A stretch of DNA of 64,000 bases from Cognatishimia sp. MH4019 (GTDB lineage: Bacteria > Pseudomonadota > Alphaproteobacteria > Rhodobacterales > Rhodobacteraceae): positions 434,001-498,000 of the forward strand of contig NZ_JAHTBL010000002.1 in the NCBI RefSeq assembly GCF_020177595.1, in the 5' to 3' direction. The stretch's first letter is position 1. Each line of letters begins with the position of its first letter. The notes beneath the pieces are model-generated. The model worked only from the letters and a program-made list of their open reading frames with translations. It was not told the origin of the DNA and did not search any database. Both the position numbers and the translations under genes were made by a program. Positions 1 through 8,880 of the stretch are shown here, piece after piece.

Positions 1-430
1 GTGCTGATATCGTCTCTATTCCTGCGGAACTTAGTCGTTTTACGATATCACCACGGGTGTGCTGACCGTGCAGATGAATAAGCGGTCCGTCTGGTTTGGC
101 GCGCTGCAAGGTCGCCACAACCTCATCTGCTGTCTCACCAGAAAAGCGCGCGGCGAAACCCGCCTCCGTGGCAGCTTGCGTTGTGCGTCTACCAACACAA
201 AACGCGGGCATGGCCGAAGGGGGTGTCATGAGACCGACCGCAGAAGCAGAACTGAAAATCACGGCGCGGTAAGCCGTCAGATCAGGCACAGTCCCGATCT
301 GTTTGATTGCAAGAACCGGCGCAATGTGGATCCGCACACGCGTCGCAATCTCGGCGGGAAGGGCAGCGGCAAACTCCTCTGACCGCGCGGCGGGACGGGT
401 CAAAATAAGATCGTATGTGATGTCGCTCAT
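1..430 (-). CDS. hemD: Uroporphyrinogen-III synthase, N-terminal part (cut by window edge)
   Basis: Reading the minus strand from the ATG at 430-428 gives an open frame of 143 codons that runs off the left edge. It opens MSDITYDLILTRPAARS, followed by a stretch reading AVIFSSASAV and later CVGRRTTQAATEAGF, the pattern of the first lobe of HemD. HemD closes hydroxymethylbilane with inversion of ring D to make uroporphyrinogen III for heme and related tetrapyrroles in the cytoplasm. The gene is divergent from tsaD with about 70 bases between the starts. The C-terminal half is outside the window, so intactness cannot be judged. The assignment rests on these short motifs and the overall look of the N-terminal domain. 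Confidence 0.75.
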   Translation of the reverse strand, partial: MSDITYDLILTRPAARSEEFAAALPAEIATRVRIHIAPVLAIKQIGTVPDLTAYRAVIFSSASAVGLMTPPSAMPAFCVGRRTTQAATEAGFAARFSGETADEVVATLQRAKPDGPLIHLHGQHTRGDIVKRLSSAGIETISA

Positions 431-501
431 TCCCGCGCCTTGTTGTCTGCCTTGCCCCGTGGTGATACCTGCGAGAAGCCGTTCAGACAATCGAGGCGAT
501 G

Positions 502-1596
502 ATGCGTGCATCCATGACAGTTCTGGGGATCGAAAGCAGTTGCGACGACACTGCAGCTGCCGTGGTGTTCGGCACACCAGATCAGGCAACGATCCAATCG
601 TCCATTGTCGAAAGTCAGACTGACTTGCACGCGGCCTTCGGCGGCGTTGTTCCCGAGCTTGCCGCGCGCGCACATGCTGAGAAGCTGGATCATTGTGTCG
701 AGCTTGCACTGCGCGATGCAGGTTTAACCTTGGCTGATGTCGACGGGATCGCTGTGACCTCTGGACCCGGCCTGATCGGTGGCGTGCTTTCTGGTGTGAT
801 GTGCGCAAAGGGCCTTTCAGCTGCGACGGGTCTGCCCCTGATCGGGGTCAACCATCTTGCAGGTCATGCGCTCACCCCCAGATTGACCGACGCGCTGCAC
901 TTTCCGTATTTGCTGTTGCTCGTCTCTGGCGGGCATTGTCAGTTTCTGATCGTCAAAAGCGCGACAGACTTTCGGCGCCTCGGCGGAACGATTGACGACG
1001 CACCGGGAGAGGCATTTGACAAAGTCGCAAAGCTGCTGGGCCTTCCGCAACCTGGCGGGCCTTCAGTCGAAGCAGCAGCGCGAAACGGCAACCCAAAGGG
1101 TTTCGCCTTGCCGCGTCCATTGCTGGACCGGGACGGCTGCGACATGTCTTTTTCTGGCCTCAAAACCGCTGTGTTGCGGATGCGAGACCAGCTCGTCGAG
1201 GCGGATGGCGGCCTGACAGAGCAGAGCCGTAACGACCTTTGCGCCAGTTTTCAGGAAGCCGTTTGTGACGTTCTTGCTGCCAAAACAAGCATTGCAATCA
1301 AGGCCTATAAAGGCCTTTCACCAGCCACGCCCAGCTTCGCTGTGGCAGGTGGCGTGGCTGCAAATCAAGCTATTCGCGGTCTGTTAGAGACTGTTTGCAC
1401 GGAAAATGGCATCGCATTCAGCGCACCACCGCTCGCACTCTGCACAGATAACGCAGCGATGATCGCATATGCCGGGCTGACGCTTTTTGATCTGGGTCGG
1501 TCCAGTGACCTGAGCCTGTCCGCCCGGCCGCGCTGGCCTTTGGATCAGTCACAGGCACCCATGCTGGGCTCTGGCAAGAAGGGAGCGAAAGCATGA
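502..1596 (+). CDS. tsaD: tRNA N6-adenosine threonylcarbamoyltransferase TsaD
   Basis: TsaD transfers the threonylcarbamoyl group to A37 of ANN-decoding tRNAs, working with TsaB, TsaE (present at 12323) and TsaC. The protein opens with the family signature [15 protein letters not shown] and has the metal-binding histidine pair in NHLAGHAL near residue 115. About 360 residues is normal for the family. Start choice: a GAGG at 493-496 is spaced best for the ATG at 502; ATGs at 499 and 514 are also possible, and 514 gives the more usual protein start. The stop overlaps the gpsA start by four bases (ATGA), so the two are translationally coupled. Confidence 0.95.
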   Translation: MRASMTVLGIESSCDDTAAAVVFGTPDQATIQSSIVESQTDLHAAFGGVVPELAARAHAEKLDHCVELALRDAGLTLADVDGIAVTSGPGLIGGVLSGVMCAKGLSAATGLPLIGVNHLAGHALTPRLTDALHFPYLLLLVSGGHCQFLIVKSATDFRRLGGTIDDAPGEAFDKVAKLLGLPQPGGPSVEAAARNGNPKGFALPRPLLDRDGCDMSFSGLKTAVLRMRDQLVEADGGLTEQSRNDLCASFQEAVCDVLAAKTSIAIKAYKGLSPATPSFAVAGGVAANQAIRGLLETVCTENGIAFSAPPLALCTDNAAMIAYAGLTLFDLGRSSDLSLSARPRWPLDQSQAPMLGSGKKGAKA

Positions 1597-2552
1597 GCAT
1601 CGCAGTTCTGGGCGCAGGCGCTTTCGGCACCGCCTTGGCGATCAGCCTTGCACGCGCGGAGCGCAGTGTAACGCTTTGGGGACGGGATGCGGGAACGATA
1701 AGCGACATGCGCGAATGCCTTGAAAACAAAGCGCGGCTACCCGGTATTGCGTTACCGGAAGCGCTTAAGTTTACCGCTGATATTGCATACGCCGCTCAGG
1801 CTCAGACCATTCTCTTGGCTGTCCCTGCGCAACAGCTACGTCAGTTCCTCAAAGCCAATGCGAAGCTTTTTGAGAGCAAGACCCTCGTCGTTTGCAGCAA
1901 AGGCATTGATCTTGAGACGGGGACAGGCCCCAGCGCGTTGATTGCCGAGATATGCCCAACCGCGCGGATCGCTATTCTGACCGGCCCGAGCTTTGCGATT
2001 GATATTGCGCAAGGCCTGCCAACCGCATTGACGCTTGCAGTCGGCGGGTCCGCCAAAGCGCTCCAGACAGAGCTTTCGACACATAATATTAGACTCTATT
2101 CCACCGCAGATCGCGTTGGAGCAGAGCTTGGAGGTGCCATCAAGAACGTCATCGCGATCGCTTGCGGGGCTGCGATGGGTGCCGGTCTGGGCGAAAGCGC
2201 CCGAGCGGCTTTGATGACCCGCGGTTTTGCCGAGATGACGCGCTTCGCCGTTAGCCAAGGGGCTGATGCAGCGACGCTTGCCGGGCTGTCGGGTTTTGGC
2301 GATCTGGTGCTGACCTGCACCTCGGCAAAGTCGCGAAACTACGCAGCGGGGCTTGCCTTGGGCGCAGGTAAACTGCCGCCCGAAGGTAAAACGGTCGAAG
2401 GCATCCCAACGGCCCATGCGCTGGTCGCGGCAGCGGAAAAGGCCGGATGCGACATGCCTATTTCAAACGCGGTCTCGGCGCTTGTCGCCGGGCGCTGCTC
2501 GGTGTCAGATGCGCTGGAGGACTTGCTGAGCCGCCCGCTTAAGGAGGAATAA
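1593..2552 (+). CDS. gpsA: Glycerol-3-phosphate dehydrogenase [NAD(P)+]
   Basis: GpsA reduces dihydroxyacetone phosphate to sn-glycerol 3-phosphate, the backbone for phospholipid synthesis. The N-terminus carries the dinucleotide-binding motif [10 protein letters not shown] (residues 7-16). Further signatures are CSKGID, LTGPSFA, the [13 protein letters not shown] stretch and [12 protein letters not shown], all typical. At 319 residues it is full length. It starts inside the tsaD stop codon and is followed after three bases by the YciI gene, so tsaD-gpsA-YciI-EVE form one operon. Confidence 0.95.
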   Translation: MSIAVLGAGAFGTALAISLARAERSVTLWGRDAGTISDMRECLENKARLPGIALPEALKFTADIAYAAQAQTILLAVPAQQLRQFLKANAKLFESKTLVVCSKGIDLETGTGPSALIAEICPTARIAILTGPSFAIDIAQGLPTALTLAVGGSAKALQTELSTHNIRLYSTADRVGAELGGAIKNVIAIACGAAMGAGLGESARAALMTRGFAEMTRFAVSQGADAATLAGLSGFGDLVLTCTSAKSRNYAAGLALGAGKLPPEGKTVEGIPTAHALVAAAEKAGCDMPISNAVSALVAGRCSVSDALEDLLSRPLKEE

Positions 2553-2555
2553 CCC

Positions 2556-2831
2556 ATGTTTTTTGCCATCGTGACCAAGGACAAGCCCGGCGCACTTGAA
2601 GTGCGCAAGGCCAATCGTGACGCGCATCTTGCCTATATCAAGTCGTCGGGTGTCGTGGCCCAAGCAGGGCCTTTTCTGGACGAAAACGGCCAAATGTGCG
2701 GCTCCCTTTTGATCCTTGATGTCGAGACCTTGAGCGAGGCTCAGGACTGGGCCGCGCAAGATCCCTATGCCCTGGCCGAGCTGTTTGAAAGCGTGTCTAT
2801 TCAGGCGTGGAATAGGGTCATAGCAGCATGA
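2556..2831 (+). CDS. YciI-family protein
   Basis: This 91-residue protein matches the YciI-like dimeric alpha/beta barrel fold, with the usual length and the pattern ANRDAHLAYI followed by AGPFLDENGQMCGSLLILD. The conserved His-Asp pair of the family can be placed in the ANRDAHLAY segment and later in DPYALAELFESV. The biochemical role of most YciI proteins is unknown, and I infer none here. A strong ribosome site (AAGGAGGA at 2541-2548) precedes the ATG. It lies between gpsA and the EVE gene with three bases and a four-base overlap, so it is co-transcribed with them. Confidence 0.85.
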   Translation: MFFAIVTKDKPGALEVRKANRDAHLAYIKSSGVVAQAGPFLDENGQMCGSLLILDVETLSEAQDWAAQDPYALAELFESVSIQAWNRVIAA

Positions 2832-3241
2832 AGTATTGGCTTTTCAAATCCGAACCGTCGGTCTGGTCGTGGGACGATCAGGTCGCCAAGGGCGATGCAG
2901 GTGAAGAATGGGACGGCGTGCGCAATTATCAGGCCCGTAATTTCATGCGAGAGATGAAGAAGGGCGATCAGGGCTTCTTTTACCATTCGCAAAGCGAGAA
3001 AGCCGTTGTCGGGATTGTCGAGGTAACTGCGGAATCGCACCCCGACAGCACGACCGATGATGATCGCTGGGATTGCGTCGATATCAAAGCCATCAGGCCG
3101 ATGGAAAAGCCGATCACACTGGATATGGTGAAGGCGGATGAGCGGTTGGACGAGATGGTGCTTGTCCGCAATTCACGGCTTTCGGTGCAACCTGTCACCA
3201 AGGCTGAGTGGCAGATCATCTGCGATCTGGCAAAGAGCTGA
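2828..3241 (+). CDS. EVE-domain protein
   Basis: The 137-residue product is a single EVE domain (thymocyte nuclear protein 1 type), a PUA-like fold. Visible signatures are the N-terminal KYWLFKSEPSVWSW, then WDGVRNYQARNFMREMKKGD and FFYHS. Members bind modified bases in DNA or RNA; which ligand this one binds cannot be read from the sequence. The start overlaps the YciI stop by four bases. It is the last gene of the tsaD-gpsA operon and is followed by a hairpin at 3249-3280. Confidence 0.9.
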   Translation: MKYWLFKSEPSVWSWDDQVAKGDAGEEWDGVRNYQARNFMREMKKGDQGFFYHSQSEKAVVGIVEVTAESHPDSTTDDDRWDCVDIKAIRPMEKPITLDMVKADERLDEMVLVRNSRLSVQPVTKAEWQIICDLAKS

Positions 3242-3248
3242 ACATAAA

Positions 3249-3280
3249 AAGAAGGGCCCCGCACCACCAGGACCCTTCTT
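3249..3280. terminator. Hairpin between convergent EVE and DUF2853 genes
   Basis: AAGAAGGGCCC (3249-3259) and GGACCCTTCTT (3270-3280) pair with one mismatch around a 10-base loop. On the minus strand the stem is followed by a T run (complement of 3246-3250), so it reads best as a leftward terminator shielding the EVE gene. On the plus strand the downstream T tract is poor, and it may act only weakly there. Confidence 0.55.
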
Positions 3281-3401
3281 CACCCCACGTGCTCCCATTC
3301 ACCACACGTGTTATGTATCAGTCCTGGCCTACTGGCCGTTGCGTTGTGTATAGCTGTGTCTTACCGCCCCAAGCAACTGATTTAAAAGTAAACTTCAATT
3401 C

Positions 3402-3439
3402 AAAAGAACAAAAAACGCCCATCAAATTTGATAGGCGTT
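3402..3439 (-). terminator. Rho-independent terminator of the DUF2853 gene
   Basis: On the minus strand, 31 bases after the DUF2853 stop, AACGCC-TATCAAATTTGAT-GGGCGTT forms a strong hairpin with one mismatch, followed directly by TTTTGTTCTTTTG. This is a textbook intrinsic terminator. The 3242-3470 stretch holds this hairpin, the one at 3249 and otherwise nothing I can identify. Confidence 0.8.
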
Positions 3440-3470
3440 CTCGTTAAATTTTAGCAATTTGAGCCAGGGC

Positions 3471-3812
3471 TTAACCGTAGACGGACTCTTTGCCGAAATG
3501 CTTTGTCAGCATATAGTAGACCACGGCGCGGTATTTGTTGCGCTCGGACTGGCCATAGGTGTCGAGCACCGATTTGATCGCTTCCATCAGCTGCGGGCCA
3601 TCTGCAAGACCGAGCTTCTTGATGAGAAAGTTGTTCTTCACGGTCTCAAGCTCGGCAGGCTGCGAGCCCGCAACGGTCGAGGCGTCGGCGTCATAAATCG
3701 CGGGACCACATCCGATGGTCACTTTCGTCAAAAGGTCCATGTCAGGCGACATGCCACATTTGTTTTTCAGATCGTCTGCATACTGCGCGATAAGGTCGTC
3801 ACGTTTTCCCAT
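3471..3812 (-). CDS. DUF2853 family protein
   Basis: A 113-residue soluble, mainly helical protein that I recognise as the DUF2853 family, from MGKRDDLIAQYADDLKNKCG at the start, a central VTIGCGPAIYDADAS and a C-terminal YYMLTKHFGKES. No enzymatic motif is visible and the family has no known function. A good ribosome site (GGGAGAG) precedes the ATG. It is transcribed alone, ending at a strong terminator. Confidence 0.8.
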   Translation of the reverse strand: MGKRDDLIAQYADDLKNKCGMSPDMDLLTKVTIGCGPAIYDADASTVAGSQPAELETVKNNFLIKKLGLADGPQLMEAIKSVLDTYGQSERNKYRAVVYYMLTKHFGKESVYG

Positions 3813-3921
3813 AGGTCTCTCCCACCTGTTAATTACACGCCTTTAGTAGCGTTGAGGCGAGGTTAGTGCCTAATTTCGCACCTGACAAAGGGTTTTGTGC
3901 TGGAAAATTCCCCATCAGCGC

Positions 3922-4653
3922 TCATCTGCAAGTGCCCCAACCTGTATTCTGCAAGTGAAAATGGTCCGCGTGGAGCCTGTTGAATTCAGGTCCAAGCGAC
4001 GTCTTGAACCATATGCAAGACGTGCGTTGCGCCTCGCGCAGGAAGGTGGCGGCGTTGTCGGACCCCTGCCAATCCGAAATCAGGCTGACCCTGCTTCCGT
4101 CGGACAAGATGACACCGGCAATATCTACTGCATCAGCAGTGGCATGGGTCGACATGCGCCCGGTCCCGCCCGAAGGCGAGCGGATTGGGCGACAATTATA
4201 GCTGCCGATATGAACAATGCGGGCAATGTCGGTGCCCAGAAGATCACGCGCGGCGGGTTGCAGGCCGTGATGTTCCCACATGGCGAGGCGCAGGGCGATG
4301 GGACAACGCGTTTCCAGAGTGCCGATCCGGGCCTGACCGACTGATGACAGCAGGACACGATTGCGAATGTGGCACTGATCGCTGACCTCTTTGTCCGGTT
4401 GCGGCTCAAACGCAGCGGCCTTTGACAAAACGGAGCGGCAGAGGGCTGGATCATTGATGGCGTGGGTCAGTTTCCATTGAGTAGCCGGCGTCACAGGATC
4501 TGTGACGCGCAGTGGAACCATCGGGTTCCAAGCTGACGGAATGGGCGTTTCAGGGTGAAGTAGAGCCTGTTTTCCGCCCCAATAGACCAACACGCAGAAC
4601 ACGAAAAACGCCGCCCAAAAGATAAAAGGGCGGCGTTTGCGAGGCTCTGGCAC
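3922..4653 (-). CDS. Extensin-like C-terminal domain protein
   Basis: The 243-residue protein has one N-terminal membrane segment (about residues 10-27), so most of it faces the periplasm. The rest matches the bacterial extensin-like C-terminal domain, related in fold to zinc DD-peptidases. STHATADAVDIAG gives the His and Asp ligands and HADHFHLQNTG the C-terminal His pair. Cysteines are placed as in the family (LCRSVL, DQCHIRN, TRCPIALR, YNCRPI). A wall-remodelling role is inferred only from the fold. The start is GTG with a weak ribosome site, five bases beyond the end of ahcY, so it is probably read through from ahcY. Confidence 0.8.
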   Translation of the reverse strand: MPEPRKRRPFIFWAAFFVFCVLVYWGGKQALLHPETPIPSAWNPMVPLRVTDPVTPATQWKLTHAINDPALCRSVLSKAAAFEPQPDKEVSDQCHIRNRVLLSSVGQARIGTLETRCPIALRLAMWEHHGLQPAARDLLGTDIARIVHIGSYNCRPIRSPSGGTGRMSTHATADAVDIAGVILSDGSRVSLISDWQGSDNAATFLREAQRTSCIWFKTSLGPEFNRLHADHFHLQNTGWGTCR

Positions 4654-4658
4654 AGCGC

Positions 4659-6047
4659 TTAGTAGCGGTAGTGTTCCGGCTTGAACGGACCCTCTTGGGT
4701 CACGCCAATGTAATCCGCCTGCTCTTTATCCAGCGTCGTCAACTTTACGCCGATGCGGGAAAGGTGCAGACGGGCCACCTTCTCATCCAGATGCTTGGGC
4801 AGGATGTAGACGTCATTGTTATATTCGTCGCCTTTTGTCCAAAGTTCGATCTGGGCCAGCACTTGGTTGGTGAAAGACGCAGACATCACGAAAGACGGGT
4901 GACCTGTGGCGTTGCCAAGGTTCAACAGACGACCCTCGGACAGCAGGATCAGACGATTGCCCGAAGGCATCTCGATCATATCCACCTGCTCTTTGATGTT
5001 TGTCCATTTGTGGTTCTTGAGAGAGGCAACCTGGATTTCGTTATCGAAGTGACCGATGTTGCCGACGATTGCCATGTCCTTCATCTCGCGCATATGCTCG
5101 ATGCGGATCACGTCTTTGTTACCAGTCGTGGTGATGAAGATATCCGCATCGCCGACCACGTCTTCCAGCAGGACAACCTCAAAGCCATCCATAGCGGCTT
5201 GCAGCGCACAAATCGGATCAACTTCTGTGACTTTCACGCGTGCACCCGCGCCGCGCAGGGACGCGGCAGAGCCTTTGCCCACGTCGCCGTAGCCCATGAC
5301 GACAGCAACCTTACCGGCCATCATGGTGTCTGTGGCGCGGCGGATGCCGTCGACCAGCGACTCCTTACAGCCGTATTTATTGTCGAATTTCGACTTGGTG
5401 ACCGAATCGTTCACGTTGATCGCGGGGAAGGGCAGTTGGCCGTTGCGCTGCAACTCATAAAGACGGTGCACACCAGTGGTTGTCTCTTCGGATACACCTT
5501 TGATCGCGTCGCGGGTCTTGGCGAACCAGCCCGGCGTTTCGGCAATGCGCTTTTTGATTTGCGCTTTGATGACTTCCTCTTCCTCGGAGGTTGGTACGGC
5601 CAGCACATCTTCGCCCGCTTCCATGCGCGCGCCCAAAAGAACGTAGAGCGTGGCGTCGCCGCCGTCATCGAGGATCATGTTTGCACCTTCGGGGAAGGCG
5701 AAACTTTTATCGAGGTAATCCCAATGTTCTTCCAACGTCTGACCTTTGACCGCAAACACAGGCGTGCCTCCAGCGGCAATCGCAGCAGCAGCATGATCTT
5801 GCGTCGAGAAGATGTTGCACGACGCCCAGCGCACATCTGCACCGAGCTCGACCAGTGTTTCGATCAGAACAGCTGTCTGGATCGTCATGTGAAGCGAGCC
5901 GACAATACGCGCGCCTTTTAGCGGTTTGCTTTCGCCATATTCCTCGCGGAGAGCCATCAGACCCGGCATTTCGGTTTCAGCAATATCGAGTTCTTTGCGG
6001 CCATACTCGGCAAGCGAGATGTCCTTTACCTTATAATCCTGCGTCAT
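4659..6047 (-). CDS. ahcY: Adenosylhomocysteinase (S-adenosylhomocysteine hydrolase)
   Basis: AhcY hydrolyses S-adenosylhomocysteine to adenosine and homocysteine, relieving product inhibition of methyltransferases. The protein shows [28 protein letters not shown], the NAD-binding [20 protein letters not shown] and a C-terminal PFKPEHYRY, all diagnostic. The ATG at 6047 gives 462 residues. The open frame extends 16 codons further upstream, but those residues do not resemble the family. In Rhodobacter, ahcY lies near regA; here it is about 2.2 kb away, separated by a secreted protein gene, adhP and an HD gene. I saw no SAH-type riboswitch in the 65-base leader. Confidence 0.97.
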   Translation of the reverse strand: MTQDYKVKDISLAEYGRKELDIAETEMPGLMALREEYGESKPLKGARIVGSLHMTIQTAVLIETLVELGADVRWASCNIFSTQDHAAAAIAAGGTPVFAVKGQTLEEHWDYLDKSFAFPEGANMILDDGGDATLYVLLGARMEAGEDVLAVPTSEEEEVIKAQIKKRIAETPGWFAKTRDAIKGVSEETTTGVHRLYELQRNGQLPFPAINVNDSVTKSKFDNKYGCKESLVDGIRRATDTMMAGKVAVVMGYGDVGKGSAASLRGAGARVKVTEVDPICALQAAMDGFEVVLLEDVVGDADIFITTTGNKDVIRIEHMREMKDMAIVGNIGHFDNEIQVASLKNHKWTNIKEQVDMIEMPSGNRLILLSEGRLLNLGNATGHPSFVMSASFTNQVLAQIELWTKGDEYNNDVYILPKHLDEKVARLHLSRIGVKLTTLDKEQADYIGVTQEGPFKPEHYRY

Positions 6048-6112
6048 GGGTGCACCTTTGTAAAAATTTGCACCGACGTAGCAGCAAAGCGCCAATCGCT
6101 CAACGCTCGAAT

Positions 6113-6415
6113 TTACTGGGTTTCAAGTGCTGCAACCAAGGCGGCAGAGGGGGCGTCGGGTTCGAAATTGAACCCTTGCGCGACGACACAGGCCACACTG
6201 TCCTCGGTATAGCGCACAAGCGTCCATGTGCCTGTGCGATCAGAGGCCCAAAGCTGGGTGTCGTCTGTCTCGACGCCCATCGCCATATCGACCGGCTCTT
6301 CTCCATACCAGTCGATCAATGCCGACGCCATTTCAGCGCGTGGCATGCAGGCGGCGGCAGCCGATATAGGCAGCAGTGACGCGACGACAAAGGCGGCAAG
6401 TGCTTTGATTTTCAT
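6113..6415 (-). CDS. Small secreted protein of unknown function
   Basis: I do not recognise this 100-residue protein. It starts with a clear signal peptide ([22 protein letters not shown]; cleavage likely after the AAA run), so the mature part of about 78 residues is periplasmic. That part has two cysteines, one at the mature N-terminus (ACMPRAEM) and one near SVACVVAQG, which could form a disulfide. The ATG at 6415 is chosen because GGAGGG lies seven bases upstream. It sits 65 bases ahead of ahcY on the same strand and could share its transcript. Confidence 0.6.
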   Translation of the reverse strand: MKIKALAAFVVASLLPISAAAACMPRAEMASALIDWYGEEPVDMAMGVETDDTQLWASDRTGTWTLVRYTEDSVACVVAQGFNFEPDAPSAALVAALETQ

Positions 6416-6563
6416 CGTTCCCTCCATTGCCGAAATAACTTCTGAACTGTTCGAATGTTCCCTCTGGCGAAAAAAGAAGCTCCAAGCGCCGCAGTTTGAG
6501 CCGTGTCAACAAACCGAGACGTGAGGTCTGTATCCTGAGACTGACAATCACAGGAGGACGACC

Positions 6564-7592
6564 ATGACGTTACCCAAGACGATGAAAGCCGCCGTTGTGA
6601 CGAAGCTCGGCACGCCATTGGATATTCGCGACGTACCCGTGCCCGAGGTTGGACCCGGACAAGTGCTGATGCGCGTCAAGGCGTCTGGCGTATGCCATAC
6701 CGATTTGCATGCTGCCGAAGGGGATTGGCCGGTCAAACCAAACGCACCATTCATTCCCGGCCATGAAGGCGTGGGTGAAGTGGCGGCGGTCGGCGCAGGG
6801 GTCACGCATCTGAAAGAGGGTGACCGGATCGGCGCGCCTTGGCTGCACTCGGCCTGCGGGCGCTGCGAGCATTGCGTCGGTGGTTGGGAAACACTGTGCG
6901 ACAGTCAGGAGCGCACTGGCTATTCGGTTGATGGCGGGTATGCCGAGTTTGTGCGGGCCGACGCAAATTATGTTGGTCGCCTGCCAGATGGGTTAGAGTT
7001 CGGCAATGCGGCCCCGATCCTTTGTGCGGGCGTCACGGTCTATAAGGGCCTGAAAGAGACAGATACAAAGCCCGGTGATTGGGTCGCGATTTCTGGCATT
7101 GGTGGTCTTGGGCATATGGCGGTGCAATACGCCAAAGCGATGGGGCTTCATGTCGTTGCGATTGATATCGCAGATGACAAACTGAAGCTCGCCCGCGATC
7201 TGGGCGCCGATCTGACGTTGAACGCCGTTGATACGGATGCAGCGGCAGAAATTCAGTCGCAACTTGGTGGGGTTCATGGTGCGCTTGTCACCGCTGTCTC
7301 CAACAGCGCGTTTTCGCAAGCCGTCAGCATGATGCGCAGTGGCGGAACGCTGTCGCTTGTCGGCCTGCCGCCCGGAGATTTCCCCCTGCCCATTTTCGAG
7401 ATCGTGCTGAAAGGCATCACCGTGCGCGGTTCTATCGTGGGCACGCGGAACGATCTGGCTGAAAGCCTCGCCTTTGCCGCTGAAGGCTCTGTCACATCGC
7501 ATTTCTCGTGGGACAAGCTGGAAAACATCAATGCCATCTTCGACAAGATGCGTGCCGGTCAGATCGACGGGCGCATTGTAATGGAAATCTAG
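6564..7592 (+). CDS. adhP: Zinc-dependent alcohol dehydrogenase, AdhP type
   Basis: Medium-chain NAD-dependent alcohol dehydrogenase of 342 residues. Catalytic zinc ligands are C44 (GVCHTDLH), H67 (PGHEGVGE) and the cysteine in [10 protein letters not shown]. Structural zinc is held by C98, C101, C104 and C112. The Rossmann motif [14 protein letters not shown] follows. The family oxidises primary alcohols such as ethanol or reduces the aldehydes; the exact substrate is not evident. A strong GGAGG ribosome site precedes the ATG. It is a single gene, divergent from the secreted protein gene and followed by an inverted repeat at 7622. Confidence 0.93.
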   Translation: MTLPKTMKAAVVTKLGTPLDIRDVPVPEVGPGQVLMRVKASGVCHTDLHAAEGDWPVKPNAPFIPGHEGVGEVAAVGAGVTHLKEGDRIGAPWLHSACGRCEHCVGGWETLCDSQERTGYSVDGGYAEFVRADANYVGRLPDGLEFGNAAPILCAGVTVYKGLKETDTKPGDWVAISGIGGLGHMAVQYAKAMGLHVVAIDIADDKLKLARDLGADLTLNAVDTDAAAEIQSQLGGVHGALVTAVSNSAFSQAVSMMRSGGTLSLVGLPPGDFPLPIFEIVLKGITVRGSIVGTRNDLAESLAFAAEGSVTSHFSWDKLENINAIFDKMRAGQIDGRIVMEI

Positions 7593-7621
7593 AGCGCTTT
7601 ACCGATCCGCAGTCAGGCTTT

Positions 7622-7654
7622 ATCCCTCGTTCGGATCACAACCGAATGAGGGAT
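7622..7654 (+). promoter_or_regulatory. Inverted repeat covering the HD gene ribosome binding site
   Basis: ATCCCTCGTTCGG (7622-7634) and CCGAATGAGGGAT (7642-7654) form a 13-pair arm with one G-T wobble and a 7-base loop. The right arm contains the purine-rich GAGGG that should serve as ribosome site for the ATG at 7656, so an RNA hairpin would hide it. No T run follows, so it is not an adhP terminator on the plus strand. It could equally be a DNA operator. Confidence 0.6.
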
Positions 7655-7655
7655 C

Positions 7656-8252
7656 ATGCCCAAAGCGCCCCCCCGAGCCTGGCAACGTATGCTGTCTGGA
7701 CGCAGGCTTGACCTGTTGGACCCGACCCCGGTCGATATCGAGATTGAGGATATCGCGCACGGGCTGGCGTTTGTTGCCCGATGGAATGGGCAAACCATTG
7801 GCGATTTTGCATATTCGGTGGCCGAGCACTCCTTGCTCGTCGAAGCGCTTTTTGCGCGGATGAACCCGAAAGCGCCGGTGAAATGGAAGCTGGCCGCACT
7901 GCTGCATGACGCGCCAGAGTATGTGATCGGGGACATGATCTCGCCGGTTAAAGCTGCGGTCGGGCCGGGCTATGGCGCATTGGATGATCGGCTAACGGCA
8001 GCAATTCATCTGCGGTTCGGGTTACCCGCGCAAATCCCGAAAACCGTGAAGCAACAGATCAAGCGCGCCGACAAGATCAGCGCCTGGCTGGAGGCCACGC
8101 AGATTGCCGGGTTCGAGCCGCATGAGGCCGATAGGTTCTTTGGCAAACCCGCCCCCGAAACGATCAAGGGCCTTGAGATTTCTCTCAGGCCCCCAAGCGA
8201 TGTGCGACGCGATTACACCCACCGGTGCAGGGCGCTGATGCAGATGATGTAA
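7656..8252 (+). CDS. HD-domain phosphohydrolase
   Basis: A 198-residue protein with an HD-type metal site: H35 (DIAHGLAF), H58 (AEHSLLVE), H84-D85 (ALLHDAPEYV) and a later Asp in KRADKISAW. This layout resembles YfbR-like 5'-nucleotidases and related small HD hydrolases, so a nucleotide phosphatase is likely, substrate unknown. The ATG lies directly after the hairpin at 7622-7654. The stop TAA abuts the regA stop on the other strand without a spare base. Confidence 0.85.
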   Translation: MPKAPPRAWQRMLSGRRLDLLDPTPVDIEIEDIAHGLAFVARWNGQTIGDFAYSVAEHSLLVEALFARMNPKAPVKWKLAALLHDAPEYVIGDMISPVKAAVGPGYGALDDRLTAAIHLRFGLPAQIPKTVKQQIKRADKISAWLEATQIAGFEPHEADRFFGKPAPETIKGLEISLRPPSDVRRDYTHRCRALMQMM

Positions 8253-8825
8253 TTACTTTGGCGAGCGCTTTGCCAGAATGCGCTGCAAGGTGCGGCGGTG
8301 CATGCTAAGGCGTCGCGCAGTCTCGGACACATTGCGGTCGCACAGTTCATAGACGCGCTGGATATGCTCCCATCGGACACGGTCCGCCGACATCGGGTTT
8401 TCGGGCGGCGGCGGCAACTCATCTTCGCTGGCGAGCAGGGCGTTGGTGATGTCGTTGGCATCCGCGGGTTTGGACAGGTAATCCGTGGCACCGATTTTCA
8501 CCGCAGCCACAGCCGTGGCGATCGCACCATAGCCAGTAAGAACAACCACCCGACTTTCGGGACGTTTCTCGCGTAGCACTTCCACCACATCGAGACCGTT
8601 GCCATCCTCCAGCCTCAGATCCACGACCGCATATGCAGGAGGGCGCGCTGTTGCGATGGCACGACCTGCCGCGACAGAAGATGCCATCTCAACCTCGAAG
8701 CCGCGCTTCTCCATCGCCTTTGTCAAACGGCGCAGAAAAGGCTCATCATCGTCCACGAGAAGCAGTGATTTATCCTCACCGATCTCGGTCATCCCGTCTT
8801 CTGGCACGTTCGCTTCCTCCCACAT
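8253..8825 (-). CDS. regA: Response regulator RegA/PrrA/ActR
   Basis: Cytoplasmic regulator paired with RegB (9587). The receiver domain has LLLVDDDEPF, the phosphate acceptor D69 (VVDLRLEDGNG), the Thr of VLTGYGA and the Lys of LSKPADA. A proline hinge (PPPPEN) leads to the Fis-type helix-turn-helix NVSETARRLSMHRRTLQRIL, almost invariant in this family. RegA controls photosynthesis, respiration, carbon and nitrogen fixation genes in relatives. The ATG at 8825 (190 residues) has an AAGGG ribosome site; an in-frame ATG further in would give a length closer to known RegA. It lies 55 bases after senC, likely co-transcribed. Confidence 0.95.
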   Translation of the reverse strand: MWEEANVPEDGMTEIGEDKSLLLVDDDEPFLRRLTKAMEKRGFEVEMASSVAAGRAIATARPPAYAVVDLRLEDGNGLDVVEVLREKRPESRVVVLTGYGAIATAVAAVKIGATDYLSKPADANDITNALLASEDELPPPPENPMSADRVRWEHIQRVYELCDRNVSETARRLSMHRRTLQRILAKRSPK

Positions 8826-8880
8826 TTTTCCCTTTGGCTTCAAAGAGCCTAGGGCTGAAACATGCCTGCGTCAATTTATG

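Noticed and set aside
3281-3401. CACGTG repeated twice (near 3286 and 3304), possible small RNA or operator
   Set aside because: The motif is short and palindromic, and no promoter or hairpin ties the two copies together.
4671-5921. Open frame of about 416 codons on the plus strand
   Set aside because: It is antisense to ahcY, which has full family motifs; the reading has no recognisable domain and follows from codon bias.
6048-6112. Possible SAH or SAM/SAH riboswitch before ahcY
   Set aside because: The 65-base leader lacks the recognisable cores of either class and is too short for the long SAH fold.
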